Of a stretch of 56,608 nucleotides of DNA, positions 1 through 7,190 are shown piece by piece. Made by a program: the position numbers and the translations under genes. Numbering within the stretch: the stretch's first letter is position 1; the number at the start of each line of letters is the position of its first letter. A model generated the notes under the pieces. The model ran no database searches. It was not told the origin of the DNA and saw nothing but the letters and a program-made list of their open reading frames with translations. The DNA is from Erysipelatoclostridium sp. AM42-17 (GTDB taxonomy: Bacteria; Bacillota_I; Bacilli_A; Erysipelotrichales; Coprobacillaceae). The stretch is from the NCBI RefSeq assembly GCF_003480255.1, contig NZ_QUIN01000014.1, forward strand, positions 1 to 56,608, given 5' to 3'.

Positions 1-10
1 CTAAAGTTGT

Positions 11-47
11 CCCCTAAATAATTTGGCTTTCCCCCTAAATTATTTGG
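11..47. repeat. Two-copy 16-bp direct repeat, possible mobile-element edge
   Basis: Two near-identical units, CCCCTAAATAATTTGG at 11-26 and CCCCTAAATTATTTGG at 32-47, lie 21 bp apart and differ at one base. A degenerate third start (CCCCTTTAT) at 51-59 runs over the rnhB stop codon. Multiple short repeats of this kind occur at the ends of some insertion sequences (IS21-type termini are one example), but no transposase is in the window, so this is only a suggestion. Confidence 0.35.
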
Positions 48-55
48 TTACCCCT

Positions 56-679
56 TTATACGTCTAAAGATAATTGTTTTTGTAATACCGCTTGTACTGG
101 CTTAAAACTTTTACGATGAATAGGACATGGTCCGTATTGAGCTAATGCTTCTTTGTGGTATTTAGTTACATATCCTTTATGCTTTTCAAAACCATATTGA
201 GGATAAGTTTTACTATGTGCTATCATTAAACGATCTCGCGTTACTTTGGCTAAAATACTAGCTGCTCCAATTGACATTGAAAGAGCATCTCCCTTAATAA
301 TTGCTAGATGTTCAATATCGTGTAGTGGCATAGCATCAGTTAAAGCAAAGAGCCCATCACGTTTTAATGCTTCTACGCATTTTTCCATTCCCAGTTGACT
401 GGCACGATAAACATTCAATTCATCCACATCTTCAACAGAAATGATTTCAATATGATAAGCAAGTGCATTTTTAATAATTTCATCATAAAGCAAAGATCGT
501 TTCTTTTCACTCAGTTGCTTTGAATCGTTAATCCTTTCATCATAATAACCTTTTGGAAAAATAACACCAGCAACAACTAATTCACCAGCCATAGGACCTC
601 TTCCCGCTTCGTCAAGACCGATAATATACTGATAACCCTGTTGATAGTACTCGTTTTCAAATTTCAAATGATCAATCAT
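56..679 (-). CDS. rnhB: Ribonuclease HII
   Basis: Cleaves RNA of RNA-DNA hybrids and excises single ribonucleotides misincorporated in DNA; cytoplasmic. The 207-aa product starts with the nucleotide-binding/catalytic motif GLDEAGRG (D23, E24). Further acidic residues D115 (ALTDA) and D131 (KGDALS) complete the expected DEDD metal site, and the block SIGAASILAKVTRD is typical of type 2 RNase H. I chose the ATG at 679 rather than a longer in-frame start because GGGAG lies 7 nt upstream and the homologous domain begins here. The start overlaps the rbgA stop by 8 nt, so translation is probably coupled. Last gene of the smc-rnhB block, in the same rbgA-rnhB order as Bacillus subtilis (from memory). 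Confidence 0.95.
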   Translation of the reverse strand: MIDHLKFENEYYQQGYQYIIGLDEAGRGPMAGELVVAGVIFPKGYYDERINDSKQLSEKKRSLLYDEIIKNALAYHIEIISVEDVDELNVYRASQLGMEKCVEALKRDGLFALTDAMPLHDIEHLAIIKGDALSMSIGAASILAKVTRDRLMIAHSKTYPQYGFEKHKGYVTKYHKEALAQYGPCPIHRKSFKPVQAVLQKQLSLDV

Positions 680-1529
680 GTGGCGTCTCCCAAGTGATAC
701 GAGCGACTGCACCGTCGAAAATATCTTTAAAAACCAATTCAATCACACGATCATAATCCGTTTGTCCTCGTATTGGTTTGATTTTACGATTATTAGCAAT
801 ATCATCAAAACACTTTTCAACCCAATCCCCATCTAAATCAATTTCAATTTGATAACGGTCTTCAAAAGCTCCAGGATAATGATTAACAATATATTTTACA
901 GCATAAATAAACAAATCATCTAAAGGTAAAATTTGTTGCTTAATTGATCCAATTAATGCGATATTTCTTGCTACTTCTTCACTTTCAAATTTTGGCCATA
1001 GTACTCCTGGTGTATCAAATAATTCAAAATCTTTATCAACCTTAATAATTTGTTGTGCTTTAGTTACCCCTGGCTTATTACCCGTCACTGTTGCTTTTCT
1101 TTTAGCTAAACGGTTAATAAATGTAGATTTACCAACATTAGGAATACCTAAAACCATTGCTCTCATTGCTCTTGGTTTTAAACCTTTTTTGCGTTCGCGC
1201 TCCATTTTTTCTTTTAAAATATCTTTACACATAGAAATGATTTGTTGATATTCATTAAAGTTTTTTAAATTAACAAGCATTGCATAATAGCCCTTTGCTT
1301 GATAAAAATTCAACCATTGTTGACTCATCAAAGGGTCAGCAAGATCTTTCTTTGTCATTACTATCAAACGGGGTTTTTGGTTGATAATTCCATCGAACAT
1401 AGGATTTTTTGATGCGTAAGGAGCCCTTGCATCCACAAGTTCAATAACAATATCAATTAATTTTATTTTATCATTTATTTCTCTTTTTGCCTTAGCCATA
1501 TGACCAGGAAACCATTGTATTTGTGCCAT
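672..1529 (-). CDS. rbgA: Ribosome biogenesis GTPase RbgA (YlqF)
   Basis: GTPase needed for late 50S subunit assembly. It shows the circularly permuted GTPase order of the family: the G4-type motif TKKD comes first, followed by G1 GIPNVGKST and G3 DTPG. The N-terminal IQWFPGHMAKAKREI is the RbgA signature. About 285 aa, normal for the family. The start chosen is the ATG 2 nt after the lepB stop; a start 15 nt upstream (1544) is possible but would lie within lepB with a poorer ribosome binding site. It is followed by rnhB with an 8-nt overlap. Grouping with rplS, rpsP and rimM fits a job in ribosome maturation. Confidence 0.95.
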   Translation of the reverse strand: MAQIQWFPGHMAKAKREINDKIKLIDIVIELVDARAPYASKNPMFDGIINQKPRLIVMTKKDLADPLMSQQWLNFYQAKGYYAMLVNLKNFNEYQQIISMCKDILKEKMERERKKGLKPRAMRAMVLGIPNVGKSTFINRLAKRKATVTGNKPGVTKAQQIIKVDKDFELFDTPGVLWPKFESEEVARNIALIGSIKQQILPLDDLFIYAVKYIVNHYPGAFEDRYQIEIDLDGDWVEKCFDDIANNRKIKPIRGQTDYDRVIELVFKDIFDGAVARITWETPHD

Positions 1530-1531
1530 CT

Positions 1532-2077
1532 TTAATCCATCCATTTCATATGATTAAAAGGATATAAAACTAATCCTCTTTTTCCTAAAATATCTTTAAA
1601 ATGAAAAGTACCTAAAGTTCTTGAATCAGCTGAATGCAAACGATTATCACCTAAGACAAAAAATTCATTATCTTTCAAAGTAATTGAAAAATCGTTTGTA
1701 AACTGTTCGGCATGACTTTCTTTTTTGGCTTGTTCAACATACTTTTTATTCAAGTAATTTTCTTCATAAAACTCACCATTAATATAAAGTTTATCGTTTT
1801 TATAAACAATTGTTTCACCCGGTAAACCTATTACTCTTTTGATAATCTTTTTATCCAATACTTCACAATTTAAAACAACAACATCAAAACGCTTAATGTT
1901 TTTTTTGTTTAAATTAACCATTGATACTAAAGCAATATCTTGATCACTCAATGTGGGATACATTGAACTTCCTTCTACTTTAATTGGCAACAACAAATAT
2001 TGAAAAGTTACAACCATAGCTAAAACCATTGCTAATAGTTCAATAATTATTTTAATCCACTGCGATATTTTCTTCAT
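1532..2077 (-). CDS. lepB: Type I signal peptidase
   Basis: Membrane serine protease that removes signal peptides from exported proteins. The 181-aa protein has one N-terminal membrane helix (about residues 8-30). The catalytic Ser38 lies in GSSMYPT, the general-base Lys80 in KRVIGLPG, and GDNRLHSADSRTLG is the conserved box E. It resembles Gram-positive Sip-type enzymes in length and in having a single anchor. RBS AGAGGA lies upstream of the ATG. It stands between rplS and rbgA, two genes that are adjacent in B. subtilis (from memory), so it looks like an insertion into the ribosome block. A terminator upstream (rplS) and a TATAAT box suggest it is transcribed with rbgA and rnhB from its own promoter. 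Confidence 0.95.
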   Translation of the reverse strand: MKKISQWIKIIIELLAMVLAMVVTFQYLLLPIKVEGSSMYPTLSDQDIALVSMVNLNKKNIKRFDVVVLNCEVLDKKIIKRVIGLPGETIVYKNDKLYINGEFYEENYLNKKYVEQAKKESHAEQFTNDFSITLKDNEFFVLGDNRLHSADSRTLGTFHFKDILGKRGLVLYPFNHMKWMD

Positions 2078-2104
2078 ATTATTTCCTCTTATTCATGTAA
2101 TAAG

Positions 2105-2128
2105 ATTATACTCTTTTTTATTTGTCAA
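2105..2128 (-). promoter_or_regulatory. Candidate promoter for lepB-rbgA-rnhB
   Basis: TATAAT (2105-2110) lies 27 nt upstream of the lepB start. A TTGACA sits at 2123-2128, but the spacing is only 12 bp, so the two are unlikely to act as a standard pair. The position just after the rplS terminator supports a promoter here. Confidence 0.35.
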
Positions 2129-2133
2129 AGAAA

Positions 2134-2160
2134 GAAAAAAAGAAATGGTTTCCCATTTCT
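2134..2160 (-). terminator. rplS terminator
   Basis: Perfect 8-bp stem AGAAATGG/CCATTTCT with a GAAA loop (2141-2160), followed on the minus strand by a T-rich tract. The upstream arm touches the rplS stop codon. Confidence 0.75.
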
Positions 2161-2510
2161 TATTTTCTAATTTCTTTAATTCTTGCAGCTTTTCCAGATA
2201 AACCACGTAAGTAATGTAATTTTGCTCTGCGTACTTTACCAACTTTAACAACTTCGATACGATCGATAATTGGTGAATGAACTGGGAAAGTTCTTTCTAC
2301 ACCAACTTGGTAAGAAATTTTTCTAACTGTAAAAGTTTCAGCAATTCCTTGACCTTTCTTAGCGATACAAACCCCTTCAAATAACTGAATACGGTATTTA
2401 TTACCTTCTTTAATTTTTACATATACTTTTAAAGTATCTCCAGCTTTGAAATTAGGGATATCAGATTTTAATTGTTTTTTTGTAATTTCTTCAACTAATT
2501 GTAAATTCAT
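2160..2510 (-). CDS. rplS: 50S ribosomal protein L19
   Basis: Structural protein of the large subunit at the 30S-50S interface. The 116-aa sequence matches the family throughout, with the characteristic [20 protein letters not shown] and the basic C-terminal [21 protein letters not shown]. The ATG at 2510 is chosen over one 6 nt upstream because GAGGAG (2518-2523) is then 7 nt away. It has its own promoter and a structured leader, and ends in a terminator, so it is probably a separate transcript between trmD and lepB. Confidence 0.97.
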   Translation of the reverse strand: MNLQLVEEITKKQLKSDIPNFKAGDTLKVYVKIKEGNKYRIQLFEGVCIAKKGQGIAETFTVRKISYQVGVERTFPVHSPIIDRIEVVKVGKVRRAKLHYLRGLSGKAARIKEIRK

Positions 2511-2534
2511 CTTCATTCTCCTCTTTCTTCATTA

Positions 2535-2590
2535 ATAGTCTTAGATGTTCATTCGATTAACCAGCGGAACATTTGCAGTCTTGCGACTTG
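2535..2590 (-). promoter_or_regulatory. rplS mRNA leader, possible L19 leader
   Basis: The leader between the rplS promoter and its RBS can fold. ATGTTC and GAACAT pair (2545-2550 with 2567-2572), and an AGTC/GACT pairing is possible outside it (2577-2588 and 2537-2540). Autoregulatory L19 leaders are known in Bacilli. The match here is by position and foldability only. Confidence 0.35.
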
Positions 2591-2593
2591 TAT

Positions 2594-2621
2594 ATTATAC
2601 CATTATTAAATAATAAATCAA
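2594..2621 (-). promoter_or_regulatory. rplS promoter
   Basis: -35 TTGATT (2616-2621), 16-bp spacer, -10 TATAAT (2594-2599). The -35 overlaps the trmD stop codon, which gives L19 a promoter separate from the upstream trmD transcript. Confidence 0.55.
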
Positions 2622-3337
2622 TGTTTTTCTTCTATTTCTGCCAACATTTTTAATTCTTCTTCATTAAATTCATAATTTTCTAGCAAATCTGGTCTTTTAA
2701 TATATGTTTTCTTTAATGATTGATATTTACGCCACTTACGGATATTTTCGTGATGACCAGAAAGCAACACTTCTGGAACATCATTACCATCATAACTAAA
2801 AGGACGCGTATATTGTGGATATTCTAATAAGCCAGCAGCAAAAGAATCATCATCGTGACTTTCTTGACGAATAGCACCATCAAGTAAACGAATAATAGCA
2901 TCACTCACTACCATACTCGATAATTCACCACCCGTTAAAACATAATCACCTATTGATAACTCTAAATCCACATAATCTCTTACTCTTTCATCGAAACCTT
3001 CATAATGACCACAAATAATAACAAGATGTTTAAATGTCGATAATTTTTGGGCTACACCATGATTTAAAGTCGTACCTTGAGGCGACATTAAAATAACAAA
3101 GCTATCATCATCAACAGTTGTTTTTAAACAATCAACAATTGGCTGACACATTAACACCATCCCTTGTCCTCCGCCATAGGGATAATCATCAACATGTTTA
3201 TGTTTATCAAGTGTAAACTCTCTAAAATTATGAAGGTTAATTTCAACAAGGCTCTTATCAATTGCTCTTTTGATAATTGATGTATTTAAAAATCCAGTAA
3301 ACATTTCAGGAAAAAGTGTGAGTATATCAATCTTCAT
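2618..3337 (-). CDS. trmD: tRNA (guanine37-N1)-methyltransferase
   Basis: Methylates G37 next to the anticodon of tRNAs reading CNN codons, using S-adenosylmethionine, and so prevents frameshifting. SPOUT-type trefoil-knot enzyme: the motifs LMSPQG, CGHYEGFDERV and GDYVLTGGELSSMVVSDAI form the knot and AdoMet site. About 239 aa, normal length. The ATG at 3337 is preferred to in-frame TTG codons just upstream; AAGGGG lies 7 nt away. The start overlaps the rimM stop by 11 nt, so the two are translationally coupled. Confidence 0.96.
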   Translation of the reverse strand: MKIDILTLFPEMFTGFLNTSIIKRAIDKSLVEINLHNFREFTLDKHKHVDDYPYGGGQGMVLMCQPIVDCLKTTVDDDSFVILMSPQGTTLNHGVAQKLSTFKHLVIICGHYEGFDERVRDYVDLELSIGDYVLTGGELSSMVVSDAIIRLLDGAIRQESHDDDSFAAGLLEYPQYTRPFSYDGNDVPEVLLSGHHENIRKWRKYQSLKKTYIKRPDLLENYEFNEEELKMLAEIEEKH

Positions 3338-3815
3338 CAACAAACCCCTTAATTAACTCAACATCAATACGTTGATTATCAATGTCCTCATTTTTAATAA
3401 ATGCATCAACATAAGGAATAGACACTTTTTTCTCATTTGTTTTTATAACTAAAATATCATGAGCCCCATTATTAGATATTTCAATAACTTTTCCAAGATA
3501 ATTTTGATAATTGTAAACATCGCATCCAATTAAATCCTCATAGAAATACTCACCTTCATCTAATTCGATATCATCTTTTGAACCATATACAAATAATCCT
3601 ATATATTTTTCAACCAAATTGATATCTTGCATATCTTTAAAGCTCACTAAATAGTTTCCTTTATGCATTCTTACTGTTTGAATAACGAAAGGGTTTTGAT
3701 CAATATAAATAACATTCCCTACAACAAATCGTTGATCAGAAAAATCACTATATGATCTAATTTTTAATTCACCTTTTAATCCGTGTGTTCCTAAAATTTT
3801 ACCTATCTTTAACAT
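3327..3815 (-). CDS. rimM: 16S rRNA processing protein RimM
   Basis: Assembly factor for the 30S head that binds S19. The 162-aa product begins MLKIGKILGTHGLKGELKI, the usual RimM start, and has the C-terminal PRC-barrel segment GKVIEISNNGAHDILVI followed by IPYVDAFI. A longer open frame exists upstream, but the ATG at 3815 has GGAGGA (3822-3827) six nt away and matches the family start. A strong intrinsic terminator lies between it and khpA. It overlaps trmD downstream, as in many bacteria. Confidence 0.95.
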   Translation of the reverse strand: MLKIGKILGTHGLKGELKIRSYSDFSDQRFVVGNVIYIDQNPFVIQTVRMHKGNYLVSFKDMQDINLVEKYIGLFVYGSKDDIELDEGEYFYEDLIGCDVYNYQNYLGKVIEISNNGAHDILVIKTNEKKVSIPYVDAFIKNEDIDNQRIDVELIKGFVDED

Positions 3816-3825
3816 TCTCATTCCT

Positions 3826-3857
3826 CCAAAAAAATAGATGTGCCAAGCACATCTATT
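3826..3857 (-). terminator. Intrinsic terminator between khpA and rimM
   Basis: Perfect 11-bp stem (3833-3843 with 3847-3857) and a 3-nt loop, followed on the minus strand by seven T. The khpA TAG stop (3853-3855) is inside the stem and the rimM SD begins right after the T tract. It probably attenuates rimM-trmD relative to rpsP-khpA. Confidence 0.75.
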
Positions 3858-4101
3858 CATAAGATTCGAACTTAATATCTAATTTTTTATCAGATAAACG
3901 TCCTGCAACAGACATGAACTGACGCATCGAATTTGCCATAACACCTTTACGTCCAATAAGTTTTGCAATGTCACTCTTTGCAGAGAATACATGTAAAACC
4001 ACAACGTTTTCATCTAATGAAGGCATTTGTCGAACTTCTAGATGTTCTTTGTCTTCTACCAATTCAATTGCAATATCTTTTAATATTTTTGCGTAATCCA
4101 T
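3853..4101 (-). CDS. khpA: KH-domain RNA-binding protein KhpA (YlqC)
   Basis: Small single-KH-domain protein; in other Firmicutes KhpA pairs with KhpB/Jag and influences division and mRNA stability. The 82-aa sequence carries the KH signature IGRKGVMANSMRQ, with the GxxG loop as GRKG. The start lies 2 nt after the rpsP stop, so it is surely cotranslated with S16. Its position between rpsP and rimM is the conserved place for this family. Confidence 0.9.
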   Translation of the reverse strand: MDYAKILKDIAIELVEDKEHLEVRQMPSLDENVVVLHVFSAKSDIAKLIGRKGVMANSMRQFMSVAGRLSDKKLDIKFESYE

Positions 4102-4103
4102 AA

Positions 4104-4376
4104 TTATTTTCCTGATTTAGATTCAGCAAATTTTTTCATGATACCTTCTTTAGATAATAAGTTTCTAACAGTATCAGATGGTTGAGCTCCAGTGTTTAAC
4201 CATTTTAAAATGTTTTCTTCTTTTAAAGTAACTTGAGCTGGGTTTTTAGTAGGATCATATGTTCCTAATAATTCGATAAATCTACCATCTCTTGGTGCTC
4301 TTGAATCAGCTGCTACGATTCTATAGAAAGGTGCTTTTTTAGCTCCCAATCTAATCATTCTTAATTTAACTGCCAT
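4104..4376 (-). CDS. rpsP: 30S ribosomal protein S16
   Basis: Small-subunit protein needed for 30S assembly. The 90-aa sequence starts [21 protein letters not shown], nearly invariant in the family, and contains [34 protein letters not shown] lies before the ATG. First gene of the rpsP-khpA unit, with a promoter just upstream that is embedded in the ffh terminator. Confidence 0.97.
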   Translation of the reverse strand: MAVKLRMIRLGAKKAPFYRIVAADSRAPRDGRFIELLGTYDPTKNPAQVTLKEENILKWLNTGAQPSDTVRNLLSKEGIMKKFAESKSGK

Positions 4377-4412
4377 TTATATTTCCTCCTATAATTTCTA
4401 ATTAACATGGTT

Positions 4413-4441
4413 AATTTAACATACTAAAGAAAAGGTGTCAA
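4413..4441 (-). promoter_or_regulatory. rpsP promoter
   Basis: -35 TTGACA (4436-4441), 17-bp spacer, -10 TAAATT (4413-4418). The -35 hexamer is part of the 3' arm of the ffh terminator hairpin, a compact overlap of stop and start signals. Confidence 0.5.
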
Positions 4442-4462
4442 GTATTTTTACTTAACACCTTT
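4426..4462 (-). terminator. ffh terminator
   Basis: 14-bp stem with one G-T pair (4431-4444 with 4449-4462) and a 4-nt loop, then a T-rich run on the minus strand. The upstream arm touches the ffh stop codon. Confidence 0.7.
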
Positions 4463-5855
4463 ATTTTTTCTTTCTTTTTTTATGACGGACTTTTTTACGA
4501 TTTGCATTTCCTACAAAATGATTACCACCACGTCCAGGCATAGGCATTCCTGTATTAGGATCTAAACCTGACATTTTTTTCATCATTTGTTTAGATTGAT
4601 CAAATTGCTTTAATAAACGATTTACTGCTTGTAAATCTTTACCACATCCAGCAGCAATTCTTTGTTTTCTAGATAAAGAAATAATACTTGGGTCTCTTCT
4701 TTCCTCTTTTGTCATTGAGAAAATAATAGATTCAGTTTCTTTTAATCTCTTTTCTGAGTCCTCATCATTAATATTTGGCATTTTAGGCATTCCAGGAATC
4801 ATTTTTAAAATTCCTGATAATGGTCCCAACTTTCTTAACTGTTGCATTTGTGCCAACATATCATCTAAACCGAATTGTCCTGATTGCATACGATTAAATG
4901 CTTTCATTGTTTCTTTTTCATCATAAACATCTTGTACTTTTTCAACTAAAGAAACAACATCTCCCATTCCTAAAATACGATCAGCCATACGATCTGGATA
5001 GAATAAATCAATAGCATCTAATTTTTCACCAGTACCAATAAATTTTATAGGTACATTTGTAATGTGACGAATTGATAAGGCACCACCACCACGTGAGTCC
5101 CCATCTAATTTCGTAAGCACTGCACCAGTAATAGCTAATTTATCATTAAATGATTGTGCTACATTAACAATATCTTGTCCAGTTAAGGAATCGACAACCA
5201 ATAAGATTTCATCAGGATTCGCAATCGATTTGATATTTGCTAGTTCTTGCATTAATGGTTCATCAATGTGTAAACGTCCAGCTGTATCAATAATAATAAC
5301 ATCATGATGATTTTCTTTTGCATAAGCCATCGCTTCTTCAACAATCGACTCTGCACTTTGACTTGTTCCTTTTTCATAAACAGGTACTTCTAATTGTTCT
5401 CCTAATATAACTAACTGATCAACTGCAGCAGGACGATAAATATCAGCTGCAACAAGTAATGGTTTTTTCCCATATTTTTTTGTAATTAATTTAGCAATCT
5501 TCCCTGAAGTAGTTGTTTTACCAGAACCTTGTAAACCTACCATCATGATTACTGTTGGTGATGTATCAAAAGAAACCTCACTAACACTACCACCTAGTAA
5601 TTCAACTAATTCATCATGAACGATTTTTACTAAAACTTGTCCTGGTTTTAATGAACCTACTACATCAGCACCTATCGCTTTCTCTTTTGTCGTTGCGATA
5701 AAGTCTTTAACAACTTGATAATTTACGTCTGCTTCCAATAAGGCTAACCTAATTTCAGTTAGCATTTCTTCAATGTTTTTTTCTGTTAACTGACCTTGCC
5801 CAGATACTTTCTTTAAAGTACTTTGCAATCTTTCAGATAATGAATCAAATGCCAT
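4461..5855 (-). CDS. ffh: Signal recognition particle protein Ffh (SRP54)
   Basis: GTPase that binds signal peptides and 4.5S/6S-type SRP RNA and targets ribosomes to FtsY. Domains in order: N helical bundle (about 1-90), G domain with GLQGSGKTTT, DTAGRLHID and TKLDGDSRGG, and a Met-rich M domain with the MQQLRKLGPLSGILKMIPGM-type region. The C-terminus is a short basic tail rich in K and R. The 464-aa length is normal. Cotranscribed with ylxM (9-nt gap) and ftsY. Confidence 0.97.
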   Translation of the reverse strand: MAFDSLSERLQSTLKKVSGQGQLTEKNIEEMLTEIRLALLEADVNYQVVKDFIATTKEKAIGADVVGSLKPGQVLVKIVHDELVELLGGSVSEVSFDTSPTVIMMVGLQGSGKTTTSGKIAKLITKKYGKKPLLVAADIYRPAAVDQLVILGEQLEVPVYEKGTSQSAESIVEEAMAYAKENHHDVIIIDTAGRLHIDEPLMQELANIKSIANPDEILLVVDSLTGQDIVNVAQSFNDKLAITGAVLTKLDGDSRGGGALSIRHITNVPIKFIGTGEKLDAIDLFYPDRMADRILGMGDVVSLVEKVQDVYDEKETMKAFNRMQSGQFGLDDMLAQMQQLRKLGPLSGILKMIPGMPKMPNINDEDSEKRLKETESIIFSMTKEERRDPSIISLSRKQRIAAGCGKDLQAVNRLLKQFDQSKQMMKKMSGLDPNTGMPMPGRGGNHFVGNANRKKVRHKKRKKK

Positions 5856-5864
5856 ATAATCCTC

Positions 5865-6194
5865 CTATATTTCTCTTAACATCTTTAAATGATCCTCAAT
5901 ATTTTGATGATCCGACTGAATTTCTTCTTCTAATTGGTTAATTAATTTCAATCTTTCCTGATGTTTTTTTAATAATTGTAATTTTTCTTCATATTTTTCT
6001 AAAGAGTGAATTGCTTTTTTAATATTGTCATAAATTGCATTTCGACTTACATCTTTCATTAATGCAATTTCAGATAAGGATAAATCATCATCATAATAAA
6101 GATGTAAATACTCTCTTTGCTTATCCGTTAACAAATTTTCATAACAATCCATCAATAAATTAATATGTTGCTTTTTCTCTAATAAATCTTCCAT
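5865..6194 (-). CDS. ylxM: YlxM-family putative SRP regulator (UPF0122)
   Basis: DNA-binding-like helix-turn-helix protein, 109 aa, resembling region 4 of sigma factors: [39 protein letters not shown], with a charged coiled C-terminal segment. YlxM is encoded beside ffh in most Firmicutes and has been reported to affect SRP function in streptococci. Its ATG overlaps the ftsY stop (TAATG). Exact role unproven. Confidence 0.9.
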   Translation of the reverse strand: MEDLLEKKQHINLLMDCYENLLTDKQREYLHLYYDDDLSLSEIALMKDVSRNAIYDNIKKAIHSLEKYEEKLQLLKKHQERLKLINQLEEEIQSDHQNIEDHLKMLREI

Positions 6195-7177
6195 TATTGA
6201 CCCTCAACCAAATTCTTACATAAACCATAAATATATTGTTCAAGATCAAATTCTTGTAAATCATCAACCTGTTCTCCCAAGCCTACAAATTTAACGGGTA
6301 TATTTAATTGATCTTTAATAGATAAAACAATTCCACCTTTGGCTGTTCCATCCATCTTAGTCAAAACAATTCCTGTAATATCAGTGATTTTTGAAAACTC
6401 GACAGCTTGCGAAATACCATTTTGTCCTGTTGTTGCATCAACTACTAATAATGTTTCCTGTGGACCATCAGGAACAACTCTTTTAATAATACGATTCATC
6501 TTTTCTAATTCGTTCATTAAATTCACTTTATTTTGAAGGCGACCAGCAGTGTCACAAATCAAAACATCTGCCTGTGATTCTTGTGCTTGTTTTAAAGCAT
6601 CAAAAACAACTGCTGAAGGATCACCACCCTCTTTACCTTTAACAATATCTACACCAACGCGTTTTGCCCATACATCAAGTTGATCGATTGCACCCGCACG
6701 GAATGTATCTCCCGCAGCCACAATAACTTTTTTTCCTTCTTGGCTAATACGATGTGCTAGTTTTCCGATTGTTGTTGTTTTACCAGCGCCATTAACACCA
6801 ACCATCAAAATAACAGTAAGTCCTTCACTAGCGTAATTAATCTTAGTAGACATGACGCTTTCGTTTGCATAAATCACAAACATTTTATCAACAATAATAT
6901 CATTAATTAAACGAGGATCAGTAATATTTTGTAATCTCACTTCCGTTTTAATTTCACCGACAATTTTGATGACCATTGAAACGCCAACATCAGCCATAAT
7001 TAAAATATTTTCTAATTCTTCAAAATACTCATCATTAATTTCTCTAAAACGAGCTGCTAGTTCATTGATACGATCAGACAAAGTTGTATTCGATTTATCT
7101 AATCCGGCCACATATTTTTCATTTTGTTTTGCTGATTTACCAACTAATTTTTCTTTAACTTGCTTAAAAAATCCCAT
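6194..7177 (-). CDS. ftsY: Signal recognition particle receptor FtsY
   Basis: Membrane-associated GTPase that docks SRP-ribosome complexes to the translocon. The 327-aa protein has the NG domain only with a short basic N-terminus ([14 protein letters not shown]), as in other Firmicutes that lack the long acidic A domain. GTP motifs: [28 protein letters not shown]. It lies 13 nt downstream of smc and overlaps ylxM, giving the conserved smc-ftsY-ylxM-ffh order. Confidence 0.96.
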   Translation of the reverse strand: MGFFKQVKEKLVGKSAKQNEKYVAGLDKSNTTLSDRINELAARFREINDEYFEELENILIMADVGVSMVIKIVGEIKTEVRLQNITDPRLINDIIVDKMFVIYANESVMSTKINYASEGLTVILMVGVNGAGKTTTIGKLAHRISQEGKKVIVAAGDTFRAGAIDQLDVWAKRVGVDIVKGKEGGDPSAVVFDALKQAQESQADVLICDTAGRLQNKVNLMNELEKMNRIIKRVVPDGPQETLLVVDATTGQNGISQAVEFSKITDITGIVLTKMDGTAKGGIVLSIKDQLNIPVKFVGLGEQVDDLQEFDLEQYIYGLCKNLVEGQ

Positions 7178-7190
7178 TTTCTATCCTCCT

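Noticed and set aside
2123..2128. TTGACA as the -35 of the lepB promoter
   Set aside because: The only good -10 is 12 bp away, too short for sigma-A. Retained as low-confidence only.
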